Shown here: positions 9,133 to 16,989 of the stretch, piece after piece
Numbering within the stretch: the stretch's first letter is position 1
Layout: every line of letters begins with the position of its first letter
Assembly: GCF_018618415.1 (NCBI RefSeq)
Contig: NZ_JACSMA010000001.1
Span: forward strand, 434,001-498,000
Source of the DNA: Exiguobacterium sp. s146
GTDB lineage: Bacteria; Bacillota; Bacilli; Exiguobacteriales; Exiguobacteriaceae
DNA: 64,000 nucleotides
Reading direction: 5' to 3'
The notes under the pieces: model-generated
What the model was told of the DNA's origin: nothing
The model's input: the letters and a program-made list of their open reading frames with translations, nothing else
The model's database searches: none
Translations under genes and position numbers: made by a program

Positions 9133-11184
9133 TTAAAGTGATTTGTAGCCAAGGAAGTGTGGCCGCCACTTCGGGTCATGAATCGAGTTGATTTGGAGCA
9201 TCTCGCCGCCCGCATGAATGAACGTCTCTTTATCGAGCATGATGCCGATATGAGACGGACCGGTGCGATACGTCCCATGGAAGAAGATGATATCGCCTCG
9301 TTTTCCACTCGAAATATTCGTCCTGCGGTTTTTGAAATGGTTACTTTGCCAATAGCCGTTCACATTCGTCCGTCCGCCGACTTTCCCGGCTTGGTTGGTC
9401 GCGTAATGGATGAGACCCGAGCAATCGAAGCCACCATTGAGCGGAGATTGTGAACCCCATGTGTACGGCGTTCCGAGATGTTTCGCGGCCGATGCGATCA
9501 TGCGCTCGGCCTGTGTATTGCCGCGCGACGCGAGTAACGGATCCGATTTCACGCGGATGTCCTGCTTCTTCACGTAAACCGGGCTCCAACTCTCTTGAAT
9601 CAAATACGAATCACCATGAAGCGAGCGGGGATAGACACGGCGGTTTGTATCGAGATAGCCGATTGGTTTCGTGTCTAACGGATTCGCATAGAAGGGAGTA
9701 CGTTTGAACGTGTAGTAATACGCTTTGACGTTCACGTTCTTCGCCGCGATTGCTTTCGGTTTCGTCTGAGCGATATACGGGTTCAAGACGTATACTTTTT
9801 TCCCCGAGGCAAGTCGGACCTGCCAAAAGTCGTCATCGATCGAACGAATCCCGACGAGTTTGGCGCCGCGCGCTAGCTGGCCGGCTGGGCGCGTGTAGGC
9901 GATATCACTCGAAAAGTATGGTGTCCCGCTAAGTTGCGTATAAAAGACGGTACCGGCTTTCGGTTTTGGGAGCGGCTTATTCAGACTCAAGTAAGACGAA
10001 GCGACGAAATAATACTTCGTTCCAATCTTGACCCGTGTATAATGTCCACTCGTCCCATACGTCTCAATCAAGCGACCTCGGTTGAATTCAGCCATCTGCT
10101 TCGAGAAGGTAGATGTGGTTTGATACACTTCCACCTCATCAAATTTGACATATCGTTTGCCCGTCGCGTCATAAAGCGGGGGTTTCTTTGTGCTCGTCAG
10201 GCTGGTGGCGACAAAGCGATATTGTCCGCCCGTGTAGACGCGCGTGTACTTTCCATATGTCCCGTACATGTTGACGAGCGACCCGCGCTTGAGCGTCCCG
10301 ACTTGTTTGAACGACTCGCTATATAGAGTGGCGTTTTTCGTGATGTAGCGTTGCCCGGTTTTCAGGGGTGCAGGCTTGGTCGTGCTCGTATGGCTCGTTT
10401 GAACGAACCGATACTGGCCACCCGTGTAAACACGCGAGCGGTTTCCTACTTCCCCGTAAATGCTGATGCGTTGCCCACGCTTGACGGTACCGACAATCTC
10501 GTCTTCAATCGAATCAGCGTAAAGCGATGTATCTTTCGTGATGTATCGTTCAGCTGTCTTGATTGGACGACTGAGTGTTGCGCTCATCGCGATATAATGA
10601 TAGGTGTCACCTGAGCGAATCCGGTAATATTTGTTTTTTGTCTGCCCGAACACGGTGATTGTCTGGCCGGATTGAACGTTACTGACGACCGGCCCGATAC
10701 GGGGTGTAGCGTAAACATTCGCCTTTGCTTTGACATACCGGGTCTCCCCGGCGAGGACAGGAGCAGTATCAGCGAGTGCGGTACGTTTGATGAATTGTGG
10801 CGTCTCTCCGACGACGCGAAGCAGGGCAGCCTCATCGCCTAAATCGTAAACGCTCACGGTTACACCATATGACAAAAACTCGACCGCGTTCCCTGTTTCA
10901 TCAAGCAGGTACGTTTCAGCGATGACAGTTTTCGTCACCGATTCGGCGAGGGCGTCGTTCGAGACATACCCGGTTTGGTCACCTGACGATACGTGGGCAT
11001 GGGTATCCGACCGCTCAAGGACGGTGACGGCCGTGCCTTTCGGTAACGTGGTGAAGCCATCCACTTCTTCAATCGACACGAAAAGAGGTGTGTCTAGCTT
11101 CAAGACGAGCGTTTCTGTCTCGGCGGACGCGGTATGGATGAGTAAAAAACTGAATAGCGCAATCAAGCTGAATAATCGTTTCAT
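9133..11184 (-). CDS. Secreted NlpC/P60 endopeptidase with SH3-like repeats
   Basis: Predicted exported peptidoglycan hydrolase of 683 residues. A signal peptide ends near residue 21 (HTASA). Eight SH3-like modules of about 60 residues follow; the ones starting at RYVK or RYIT are closest to each other ('vGtvkrGq.i.iyG..g.ytrVytGgqYrfVqtS'). The C-terminal NlpC/P60 domain (about 570-683) has the expected catalytic Cys588 (FDCSG), His645 (PSHIGI) and His657 (IHAGG). The family cuts gamma-D-Glu to diamino acid bonds in peptide stems; the repeats should bind the wall. The start follows AGAGGTGG by nine bases. It is a monocistronic gene. The high repeat number and lack of LysM or SLH domains set it apart from B. 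subtilis LytE/CwlS-type enzymes. Confidence 0.93.
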   Translation of the reverse strand: MKRLFSLIALFSFLLIHTASAETETLVLKLDTPLFVSIEEVDGFTTLPKGTAVTVLERSDTHAHVSSGDQTGYVSNDALAESVTKTVIAETYLLDETGNAVEFLSYGVTVSVYDLGDEAALLRVVGETPQFIKRTALADTAPVLAGETRYVKAKANVYATPRIGPVVSNVQSGQTITVFGQTKNKYYRIRSGDTYHYIAMSATLSRPIKTAERYITKDTSLYADSIEDEIVGTVKRGQRISIYGEVGNRSRVYTGGQYRFVQTSHTSTTKPAPLKTGQRYITKNATLYSESFKQVGTLKRGSLVNMYGTYGKYTRVYTGGQYRFVATSLTSTKKPPLYDATGKRYVKFDEVEVYQTTSTFSKQMAEFNRGRLIETYGTSGHYTRVKIGTKYYFVASSYLSLNKPLPKPKAGTVFYTQLSGTPYFSSDIAYTRPAGQLARGAKLVGIRSIDDDFWQVRLASGKKVYVLNPYIAQTKPKAIAAKNVNVKAYYYTFKRTPFYANPLDTKPIGYLDTNRRVYPRSLHGDSYLIQESWSPVYVKKQDIRVKSDPLLASRGNTQAERMIASAAKHLGTPYTWGSQSPLNGGFDCSGLIHYATNQAGKVGGRTNVNGYWQSNHFKNRRTNISSGKRGDIIFFHGTYRTGPSHIGIMLDKETFIHAGGEMLQINSIHDPKWRPHFLGYKSL

Positions 11185-11328
11185 CGTAAATGTCCACCTC
11201 TGGTCTATAGATTCATCTTTATATCGACCAACGAAAAGGAAAATGTTAGCAAAAAGTTGAGATGTTGTATCACTTGTCTGTTTTGACGTGCTAGAATGAC
11301 AAAAAGCAAAACGAAAGTGGGAAAGTGC

Positions 11329-11889
11329 ATGAAGTTCGTCGTATTATTCGGTCCACAAGCCGTCGGTAAGATGACGGTCGGACAAGAGCTCGCCAGCATC
11401 ACGGATTTAAAGTTGTTCCATAACCATATGACGATTGATCTCGTCAGTCCGTTCTTCAGTTACGGGACACCGGAAGGGCGCCGGCTCGTCCAACTGTTCC
11501 GCCATGAACTGTTCGATGCGGTCGCGAAAAGTGACTTGGACGGGATGATTTTCACGTTCGTCTGGGCGTTTGACTTGGAAGAGGATTGGGCGTATATCAA
11601 ACAAGTGACCGATTTGTTCGAGTCGAACGGGGCCGACATCTATTACGTCGAACTCGAGGCGGACATCGAGGAACGGCTCGTACGGAACACGACGGAAAAC
11701 CGGTTGACGCATAAGCCGACGAAGCGGGACATCGCCTGGTCAGAAGGCGAGTTGAAGCAGACGGCGACGCTGTACCGCTTGAATTCACGGGACGGGGAAC
11801 TCGACGTCGACAACTATTTGCGCATCAACAACACACATCTCGATGCGGCGACGGTCGCGCAACGAATCAAGGAACACTTTCAGCTATGA
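11329..11889 (+). CDS. P-loop kinase-like protein
   Basis: A 186-residue cytosolic protein. Its Walker A motif near the N-terminus reads GPQAVGKMTVG: the glycines and the lysine are kept, while Met stands where Ser or Thr is usual and Thr follows. This variant is known in a small AAA/shikimate-kinase-like family of Bacilli. An Asp-rich Walker-B-like strand ('DGMIFTFVWAFD') and a lid-like charged helix ('ERLVRNTTENRLTHK') suggest a nucleotide or small-molecule kinase. The ATG at 11329 was preferred to the upstream in-frame ATG at 11296 because the P-loop strand begins right after it; the ribosome site (AAGTGGGAAAG) is weak. Single gene with its own terminator. Substrate unknown. Confidence 0.8.
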   Translation: MKFVVLFGPQAVGKMTVGQELASITDLKLFHNHMTIDLVSPFFSYGTPEGRRLVQLFRHELFDAVAKSDLDGMIFTFVWAFDLEEDWAYIKQVTDLFESNGADIYYVELEADIEERLVRNTTENRLTHKPTKRDIAWSEGELKQTATLYRLNSRDGELDVDNYLRINNTHLDAATVAQRIKEHFQL

Positions 11890-11891
11890 CG

Positions 11892-11922
11892 AAAACGAGC
11901 CCTGTGAAGGAGCTCGTTTTTG
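11892..11922 (+). terminator. Rho-independent terminator
   Basis: Stem AACGAGC / GCTCGTT with flanking A and T tracts after the P-loop gene. Confidence 0.8.
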
Positions 11923-12017
11923 TTAGGCCCACCACTCGGGGAGTGAGCAGGTGATGAGGATTTTTTAACAAGGTGTGTATCAACGTATGTTCAGAAGTCA
12001 TGCATGCGTCTCATTCA

Positions 12018-12046
12018 TTGAAACGAAGAGATATGTTGCGTACAGT
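12018..12046 (+). promoter_or_regulatory. Putative sigma-A promoter of the FetAB operon
   Basis: TTGAAA and TACAGT separated by 17 bases, about 25 bases before the first gene of the five-gene operon. The -10 box matches only four of six consensus bases. Confidence 0.5.
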
Positions 12047-12070
12047 TAGAAGTAGAAAGGTGGGGGTATG

Positions 12071-12289
12071 ATGTTATTTAAGAAGAGAACCGCAGAGGAA
12101 GCGGCAGGGGCAAAACGATTTCAAGTCAAGTTGACGGAACAACTGCCGGAGCTCGGGCAGATCACCATCCTCGTCGACACGGCGACCGGCGTCAACTATG
12201 TCCAGACGTGGGTCGGGACGGGCGGCGGCATCACGCCACTGCTTGATGCGAACGGGGAAGCCGTGGTCGAGGAAGGATATCGACCGTGA
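12071..12289 (+). CDS. DUF6440-like small protein
   Basis: A 72-residue protein that opens the operon. AAAGGTGG lies upstream; ATG at 12068 and 12071 are both possible, and the second has the better spacing. The core 'RFQVKL......ITILVDTATGVNYVQTWVGTGGGITPLLD' matches what I remember of the DUF6440 family, a small beta-rich group in Firmicutes. No signal peptide. Its stop overlaps the next start (GTG at 12286), so translation is coupled to the acetyltransferase. Function unknown. Confidence 0.75.
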   Translation: MLFKKRTAEEAAGAKRFQVKLTEQLPELGQITILVDTATGVNYVQTWVGTGGGITPLLDANGEAVVEEGYRP

Positions 12290-12822
12290 AGTCGCTTCAG
12301 ACGGAACGACTCACCCTACGGCGGGTGACAGCGGACGATGCGCCGCACATGTTGGCATATTTATCGAAACCCGAGGTCGTCCGTCATATGGGACTCGATC
12401 CGTTCACGTCGTTAGCTGATGCGTTAGACGAGATTGCCTGGTACGACTCGATTCTCGAGGCAGGGACGGGTGTCCGCTGGGGGATCACGTTGACCGGGCA
12501 AGACGAGGTCATCGGCAGTTGTGGATTTTTGAACGTGTCAGCGAAGCACCAGCGAGCCGAAATCGGGTTCGAGCTCAACTCCGATCAGTGGGGAAGAGGC
12601 ATTGCCGGTGAGGCGCTCCGCGCGGTCGTTCGTCATGGATTCACACAACTCGGGTTCCATCGCATCGAGGCGCTCGTCGAACCGGAAAATACAGCATCGC
12701 AACAGCTTCTCGAGCGAGTCGGGTTCACACGGGAAGGGTTGCTGCGGGGGTATGAGTTCACACGCGGAAAGTATGACGATTTGTATATGTATTCATTGCT
12801 TGAGACAGACAGCATGACATGA
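12286..12822 (+). CDS. GNAT family N-acetyltransferase, RimJ/RimL type
   Basis: A 178-residue acetyl-CoA-dependent acetyltransferase. The N-terminus 'TERLTLRRVTADDAPHMLAYL' and the acetyl-CoA loop 'NSDQWGRGIAGEALRAVV' followed by 'HRIEALVEPENTASQQLLER' are typical of RimJ/RimL-like GNAT enzymes, which modify protein N-termini or small molecules. The GTG start overlaps the preceding stop, so no separate ribosome site is needed. It is co-transcribed with an ABC exporter, but the target cannot be read from sequence. Confidence 0.92.
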   Translation: MKSLQTERLTLRRVTADDAPHMLAYLSKPEVVRHMGLDPFTSLADALDEIAWYDSILEAGTGVRWGITLTGQDEVIGSCGFLNVSAKHQRAEIGFELNSDQWGRGIAGEALRAVVRHGFTQLGFHRIEALVEPENTASQQLLERVGFTREGLLRGYEFTRGKYDDLYMYSLLETDSMT

Positions 12823-12837
12823 TGGAGGGCGACGTCG

Positions 12838-13542
12838 ATGCAGATTATCGAATTCAAGAACGTGAGTCATGGAGACATTTTACATAACGTGACGGGATCT
12901 TTCCGGCAAGGACGCATCACGACGTTCGTCGGTCCGAGCGGGGCCGGCAAGACGACGTGTCTGAAACACATCAACGGCCTGTTATCACCGGACACGGGCG
13001 CGATTTACTTCAAAGGGGAGAACATCGATTCCATCGACGTCATCGAGCTTCGCCAGCGGATCGGCATGGCGTTTCAAAGCGCACCGATGATTGACGGGAC
13101 GGTGTACGACAACATGAATCTGCCGAAAGCCATCTTCGGCGAGACGCTCGAACGGGAGCGGGCGGCGGATTTGCTTCAGAAAGTCGACTTGGGCGGCATC
13201 TCGCTCGATCAGCCGATCAAGACGTTATCGGGCGGGGAACGGAGCCGTGTCGCCATCGCCCGGACGCTCGTCAACAAGCCGGACGTGCTGCTGTTGGACG
13301 AGATTACGGCGAGTCTCGACTACCGGACCGTGAAAGAGATCGAGCGGTTGATTGTGAGACTGCAACAAGACTTCGGGGTCACCGTCATCTGGATCACGCA
13401 CGACTTGGATCAGGCGCGCCGTGTCAGTGATGACATGTGGTTCTTGCGGAACGGGGAATTGATCGAGTTCGGCGACGCGACGTTCATCGACGAGTCGGAC
13501 AAGCCGATGATTGGTCGCTTCGTGAGGGGGGAGGAGCTATGA
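12838..13542 (+). CDS. ABC transporter ATP-binding protein, FetA/YbbL-like
   Basis: ATPase subunit of 234 residues. Walker A is GPSGAGKTT (about 32-40), the Q-loop is 'MAFQSAPMIDGTV', the signature is LSGGERSRVAIART, Walker B is VLLLDEITASLD, and the switch His is in 'IWITHDLDQARR'. Short length, the 'MIDGTVYDNM' Q-loop region and pairing with an UPF0014-type permease identify the FetA (YbbL) type, which in E. coli exports iron and protects against oxidative stress. GGAGGG precedes the ATG. The stop overlaps the next gene by four bases (ATGA). Iron as substrate is inference from the family. Confidence 0.88.
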   Translation: MQIIEFKNVSHGDILHNVTGSFRQGRITTFVGPSGAGKTTCLKHINGLLSPDTGAIYFKGENIDSIDVIELRQRIGMAFQSAPMIDGTVYDNMNLPKAIFGETLERERAADLLQKVDLGGISLDQPIKTLSGGERSRVAIARTLVNKPDVLLLDEITASLDYRTVKEIERLIVRLQQDFGVTVIWITHDLDQARRVSDDMWFLRNGELIEFGDATFIDESDKPMIGRFVRGEEL

Positions 13543-14312
13543 CGTTCATCGAACTGATGACCTCATTGATTTTTGTCGCCATCCCGCTCGGTTTGGCGCT
13601 GTTTTTGAAGCTCGGACTCGAACGCGACATTTTGATTGCGACGGTACGGTCGATTGTCCAGTTACTAATCATCGGTTATATTTTGACGTTCGTCTTCGAG
13701 AGCGACAGCCCGATTTTCATGCTGCTCATGATTCTTCTCATGATTGGGGCGGCGACACAGAACATCATCAAGAAAGGGGACGGCATCCCCGGCATCACGT
13801 GGATGATTCTGCTCACGCTCGTCACGGTCGAGACGCTGACGATGGGGCTCATGCTCGGGCTCGGCATCATCCCGTTCGAGCCGGAGAAAGTTATCCCGAT
13901 CAGCGGCATGGTCATCGGGAACTGTATGGTGTTGTCGCTCCTGTTCTTGAACAAGTTCAAAGACGAGGTCGAGCGGAGCGATGAAGTGATTGAACTCATC
14001 TTGTCGTTCGGCGGCACACCGAAAGTAGCGATTGAGCGCAGTTTGAAGAGTGCCATCCGCACGAGCATGATTCCGACCGTCGAGGCGCAAAAGACGATGG
14101 GGCTCGTCCAACTTCCGGGCATGATGAGCGGGCTCATCATCGGCGGGGCCGACCCAATGGAAGCGGTGCTGTATCAGTTGCTCATCTTGTTTCTCATCTT
14201 GACGACCGCATCCATCTCGGCGGTCATGGTCGGGTATATGGCGTATCCGCGCCTGTTCAACCAAAAATTGCAGTTCGTCGGATTGACGGATCGAAAGGGG
14301 AACACGACATGA
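13539..14312 (+). CDS. FetB/UPF0014-type ABC permease
   Basis: Membrane subunit of 257 residues with about seven hydrophobic helices. The start at 13539 overlaps the ATPase stop and follows GAGGAG. Conserved family stretches are seen: 'VRSIVQLLIIGYIL', 'PISGMVIGNCMVLSLLFLN' and 'PGMMSGLIIGGADPMEAVLYQ'. This is the YbbM/FetB family, also related to plant STAR2. With its ATPase it forms a predicted metal (iron) or phospholipid-linked exporter. The cytoplasmic region between helices carries the 'TPKVAIERSLKSAIRTSMIPTV' coupling segment. Translationally coupled to the next gene (ATGA overlap). Confidence 0.88.
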   Translation: MTFIELMTSLIFVAIPLGLALFLKLGLERDILIATVRSIVQLLIIGYILTFVFESDSPIFMLLMILLMIGAATQNIIKKGDGIPGITWMILLTLVTVETLTMGLMLGLGIIPFEPEKVIPISGMVIGNCMVLSLLFLNKFKDEVERSDEVIELILSFGGTPKVAIERSLKSAIRTSMIPTVEAQKTMGLVQLPGMMSGLIIGGADPMEAVLYQLLILFLILTTASISAVMVGYMAYPRLFNQKLQFVGLTDRKGNTT

Positions 14313-14671
14313 TTCAAGGCATCCATCACGTGCAAATCACGATTCCGAAAGGCGAAGAAGAACAGGCGCGCGCCTTCTATTGCGGCGTGCTCGGCCTGAG
14401 CGAGGTTGAGAAACCGGTGTCGCTTCAAGGACGAGGCGGCTTTTGGCTCGAGGTCGGCGACCGTAGCGTCCACATCGGCACCGAGGACGGGGTTGACCGG
14501 CTGTCGACGAAAGGACATGTCGCTTACGCCGTGACCGATTTAGCGGAGTGGGGACAGAAGCTTGAGGCGGAAGGGATTGAGCGGATGACTGGCATCCCGA
14601 TTCCGGGGTATGACCGATTCGAGTTCCGTGATCCGTTCGGCAATCGGGTCGAGATGATTCAAGCCATCTGA
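14309..14671 (+). CDS. VOC family (glyoxalase-like) protein
   Basis: A 120-residue single vicinal-oxygen-chelate domain pair. The beta-alpha-beta-beta-beta pattern repeats: 'GIHHVQITIP...ARAFYCGVLGL' and 'GHVAYAVTDLAEWGQKLEAEG'. Candidate metal ligands are His6 or His7, His76 region in 'HVAYAV', and the Glu of 'NRVEMIQ' at the C-terminus. Members act as glyoxalases, dioxygenases or antibiotic-resistance proteins; none can be chosen. It is the last gene of the FetAB operon, coupled by an ATGA overlap and followed by a hairpin. Confidence 0.85.
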   Translation: MIQGIHHVQITIPKGEEEQARAFYCGVLGLSEVEKPVSLQGRGGFWLEVGDRSVHIGTEDGVDRLSTKGHVAYAVTDLAEWGQKLEAEGIERMTGIPIPGYDRFEFRDPFGNRVEMIQAI

Positions 14672-14704
14672 ACAGGGAGTACCCATTGTGGGTGCTCCTT
14701 TGTT
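14672..14704 (+). terminator. Terminator-like hairpin
   Basis: GGGAGTACCCA pairs with TGGGTGCTCC around a three-base loop; the T tract is short. Ends the FetAB operon. Confidence 0.6.
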
Positions 14705-14707
14705 CGT

Positions 14708-15217
14708 TCAAGAGATACCGAATAGCTCGATGACGTCTTTCCAATTGGACGGATAGGCGTTGCTGCCACCATGCTGATGCAACAGCTTGCCATGACGTTT
14801 CACGGTGAAGTTCCACTGCGTCCCGTCCATCGTGAAGTACGCTTTTTCTTCAAATACTTCTGGCCAGCGATGGGAGGCGAATGACACGAATCGCTCGTGG
14901 ACGCGGAAGGAATCTGTTGCGTCATACCAACCGGACTTCGGGATCGCCGTGCTCAAGTCGAACGCTTCCCGCCAGATGACTTCTCGTTTGACCGCACCAT
15001 CTTCAAAGAATGAGAAGGTGGACTCGTTATGGATCCCAAAACCGCCGACTGTGAACGTGACAGTGACGGTCGGTTTCTTTCTATGGATGGCATCAAGCGG
15101 GATGGTCGGCTCGAACTTCAACTTAGCTTTATTTGATGCTCGAATGACTAGTTGTTCTTCTGCGGAACGTCTCGGTCGAACGGATTGAAACCATTGCGGT
15201 TGTGTATGTTGATGCAT
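14708..15217 (-). CDS. Hypothetical protein
   Basis: A 169-residue protein not recognised as a member of any family. GAGAGGAAG lies six bases before the ATG. It has no signal peptide or membrane helix. The composition is rich in aromatic residues and His, with alternating beta-strand patterns ('KKPTVTVTFTVGGFGIHNESTFSFF', written in part as PTVTVTFTVGG) and a conserved-looking tail 'WNFTVKRHGKLLHQHG'. It is a monocistronic gene in minus orientation between hairpins. Reading frame, codon use and ribosome site support a real gene. Confidence 0.75.
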   Translation of the reverse strand: MHQHTQPQWFQSVRPRRSAEEQLVIRASNKAKLKFEPTIPLDAIHRKKPTVTVTFTVGGFGIHNESTFSFFEDGAVKREVIWREAFDLSTAIPKSGWYDATDSFRVHERFVSFASHRWPEVFEEKAYFTMDGTQWNFTVKRHGKLLHQHGGSNAYPSNWKDVIELFGIS

Positions 15218-15302
15218 GTTGATCTTCCTCTCATCTCATCAGATAGCTTGATTATAAACAACATGAACACGAGGGGTATGTACAAAAACAAACCAGGTAT
15301 GA

Positions 15303-15336
15303 CGAAAGGGAGTGTCCATCGAGACACTCCCTTTTA
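15303..15336. terminator. Hairpin between two minus-strand units
   Basis: Perfect 12-bp stem AAAGGGAGTGTC (15305-15316) / GACACTCCCTTT (15323-15334). It lies after the stop of the NTF2-like gene and probably ends the TetR-SMR operon, although the T tract on that strand is short. Confidence 0.7.
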
Positions 15337-15345
15337 TCATGGTTT

Positions 15346-15699
15346 TTAGGTTTGGGACGGTGGAACGATCGTCCCTTGATGGAACCGCATCTTCCACTGA
15401 CCGTCGACGTTCACCCAAATTGAACTTCGCAAGGCGATGCGGCCGGTTGCATGATCTTCGGTCCGATACGTGGCCATGACGACGTCGTCTTGAACCGTCT
15501 CGAGCGCAAAGTCCGATAGGGTGATGTGAATCTCGCCGAGGTCCATTGTGGCGGCATCTGCCGTTCGATATAACATACGTCCCGAGCTTCCGATTTCAAA
15601 AAAGTCGTCCGTCAAGAGACGACGCAACTGCTCAGGCGATGTGCGCACCTCGGTCGTCAGTAAAGCCCGTTCCTGCCGTTCAATTAAATTAGCCAGCAT
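15346..15699 (-). CDS. NTF2-like (DUF4440/SnoaL-type) protein
   Basis: A 117-residue protein of the cystatin-like NTF2 fold: long N-terminal helices ('LIERQERALLTTEVRTSPEQL'), then 'LLTDDFFEIGSSGRM' and a beta sheet ending 'WVNVDGQWKMRFHQGT', as in DUF4440 proteins. Members are enzymes or binding proteins with a hydrophobic pocket. Its start overlaps the upstream SMR gene by 11 bases and it is the last gene of the TetR-SMR-SMR operon, so it may handle or bind the exported compound (inference). A relative lies at 26465. Confidence 0.82.
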   Translation of the reverse strand: MLANLIERQERALLTTEVRTSPEQLRRLLTDDFFEIGSSGRMLYRTADAATMDLGEIHITLSDFALETVQDDVVMATYRTEDHATGRIALRSSIWVNVDGQWKMRFHQGTIVPPSQT

Positions 15700-16030
15700 G
15701 TGCCTCCTCCTCTCGTTTCCCTAGATTCATCACGATGACGCCGAGCACGATGACGATCAGGCCGACGCTGTTCAGAGTAGACAATACTTCCCCGTAGACG
15801 AACACCCCAATCAGTCCTGTCGCGACCGTGCCGAGTCCGGCCCAGACGCTGTAAGCAATGCTGAGCGGGATTGTCTTTAAGACGATGCCCATCAAGGTGA
15901 ACGAGATGGCGAAGCTGATTAAGAGAATCAGACTCGGGAACAGGTTGGTGAATCCGTCCGATAGCTTCAACATCGACGTTCCGAGCACTTCGAACGCAAT
16001 CGATACCAATAAGATTCCATAAGCTTTCAT
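15689..16030 (-). CDS. SMR family multidrug efflux subunit
   Basis: Small multidrug resistance protein of 113 residues with four hydrophobic helices. AAGGAGGAG precedes the ATG by five bases. The essential membrane-embedded Glu of helix 1 is present ('ILLVSIAFEVLGTSMLKLSDG'), as is the helix 3 pattern 'IPLSIAYSVWAGLGTVATGLIG'. It lies next to a second SMR gene, so the two probably form a paired heterodimer like EbrAB or YkkCD of Bacillus and export cationic drugs or guanidinium-type compounds by proton exchange. Part of a TetR-led operon. Confidence 0.93.
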   Translation of the reverse strand: MKAYGILLVSIAFEVLGTSMLKLSDGFTNLFPSLILLISFAISFTLMGIVLKTIPLSIAYSVWAGLGTVATGLIGVFVYGEVLSTLNSVGLIVIVLGVIVMNLGKREEEAHAG

Positions 16031-16041
16031 GATACTCCTCC

Positions 16042-16350
16042 TTACACTTTCATCAAGACAAGGCCGACGATGACGAGCCCGATGCCCATGACGGTCTGAA
16101 TTCGGACTTGCTCCTTGAAGACAAGAAAGCCAATCAGCGCCGTCGCCGCTGTGCCGACCCCACTCCAAAACGCATAGGCGAAGCTGAGTGGAATCGTGAG
16201 GAGGGCGAGCGACAACAGATAGAACGCCGTCACGTATCCAAACGCGACTCCGGCGATTGGTAAGCGGCTGGAGGACGTCGCGTTCAGTTTCAACATGCTC
16301 GAGCCGAACAGCTCGGAGACGATGGCGCCAACGAGATAGACGAAGCCCAT
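16042..16350 (-). CDS. SMR family multidrug efflux subunit
   Basis: Partner SMR protein of 102 residues with four helices. The conserved Glu sits in 'VYLVGAIVSELFGSSMLKLN'. The helix 3 motif is 'IPLSFAYAFWSGVGTAATALIG'. The ATG at 16350 lies directly after the TetR stop, with its ribosome site GGAGAAT inside the end of the TetR gene, so the pair is translated from the same message. The two SMR proteins differ in loop charge, as is usual for dual-topology heterodimers. Confidence 0.93.
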   Translation of the reverse strand: MGFVYLVGAIVSELFGSSMLKLNATSSSRLPIAGVAFGYVTAFYLLSLALLTIPLSFAYAFWSGVGTAATALIGFLVFKEQVRIQTVMGIGLVIVGLVLMKV

Positions 16351-16351
16351 T

Positions 16352-16879
16352 TTACGATTCTCCTTTTGATAGCGCGTCGCATTTTTGTCGGATGATGCGA
16401 GCGGCCCGGTCTTTAAACGTATCGCTATAGCCAAACGTCAATGCGAACCAGAAACCATCGCATAAGAGTCTCAGTGCGAGCACTGCATCGGCATCGGGGC
16501 CATCGTTCGCGAACTGCGCGTCCCAACGTGTCGAGGCCACGTTCCATAAGTTGCCGCTCGTATCTTCTTGGGATGAGATGAAGACGGCAATCAAATCGGC
16601 ATCACCATCGCTATAATCGAGCGTCGCGAGGGCGTAGGCGCGTGTGAACGGATAAGGACCATCCAACCCGGTTTGATGATGGACGATCCGATTTTCAAAT
16701 TCATCGAGTGCCATTCTATTCATCTGCTGCAACAGGTTGGCCTTGCTGTCAAAGTGATACAAGACCCCGCCTTTCGTGATACCGGCGCGTTTTGCCAAGT
16801 GGTCCATCGACAGTTGCTGGATTCCTTCGGTCTGAATGATATGGGCCGCGGTCCGAAGTAGCAGTTGTTTCTTACTCAT
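16352..16879 (-). CDS. TetR family transcriptional regulator
   Basis: Repressor of 175 residues. The N-terminal helix-turn-helix (about 10-55) contains the typical 'LSMDHLAKRAGITKGGVLYHFDSKANLL'; I quote in part AGITKGGVLYHFDSK. The C-terminal ligand domain is variable and rich in aromatic residues, as in regulators of multidrug pumps. GGAGGAAG precedes the ATG. It heads its own operon with two SMR exporters and overlies a perfect inverted repeat just upstream, so it should repress its own operon until the drug binds. Confidence 0.93.
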   Translation of the reverse strand: MSKKQLLLRTAAHIIQTEGIQQLSMDHLAKRAGITKGGVLYHFDSKANLLQQMNRMALDEFENRIVHHQTGLDGPYPFTRAYALATLDYSDGDADLIAVFISSQEDTSGNLWNVASTRWDAQFANDGPDADAVLALRLLCDGFWFALTFGYSDTFKDRAARIIRQKCDALSKGES

Positions 16880-16892
16880 CTTCTTCCTCCTA

Positions 16893-16916
16893 ACTATACT
16901 GAACGGTCAGTATAGT
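16893..16916 (-). promoter_or_regulatory. TetR operator palindrome
   Basis: Perfect 10-bp inverted repeat ACTATACTGA / TCAGTATAGT around ACGG, starting 14 bases upstream of the TetR start codon. A TATACT -10-like box lies inside one arm on the minus strand, so repressor binding would block the promoter. Confidence 0.8.
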
Positions 16917-16989
16917 AAACGTACCAAAATGAGGCAGGGTTGTCGAGGTGAAACATCGAATGGGATAATTAGGAAAAGGAGGGGATAGC

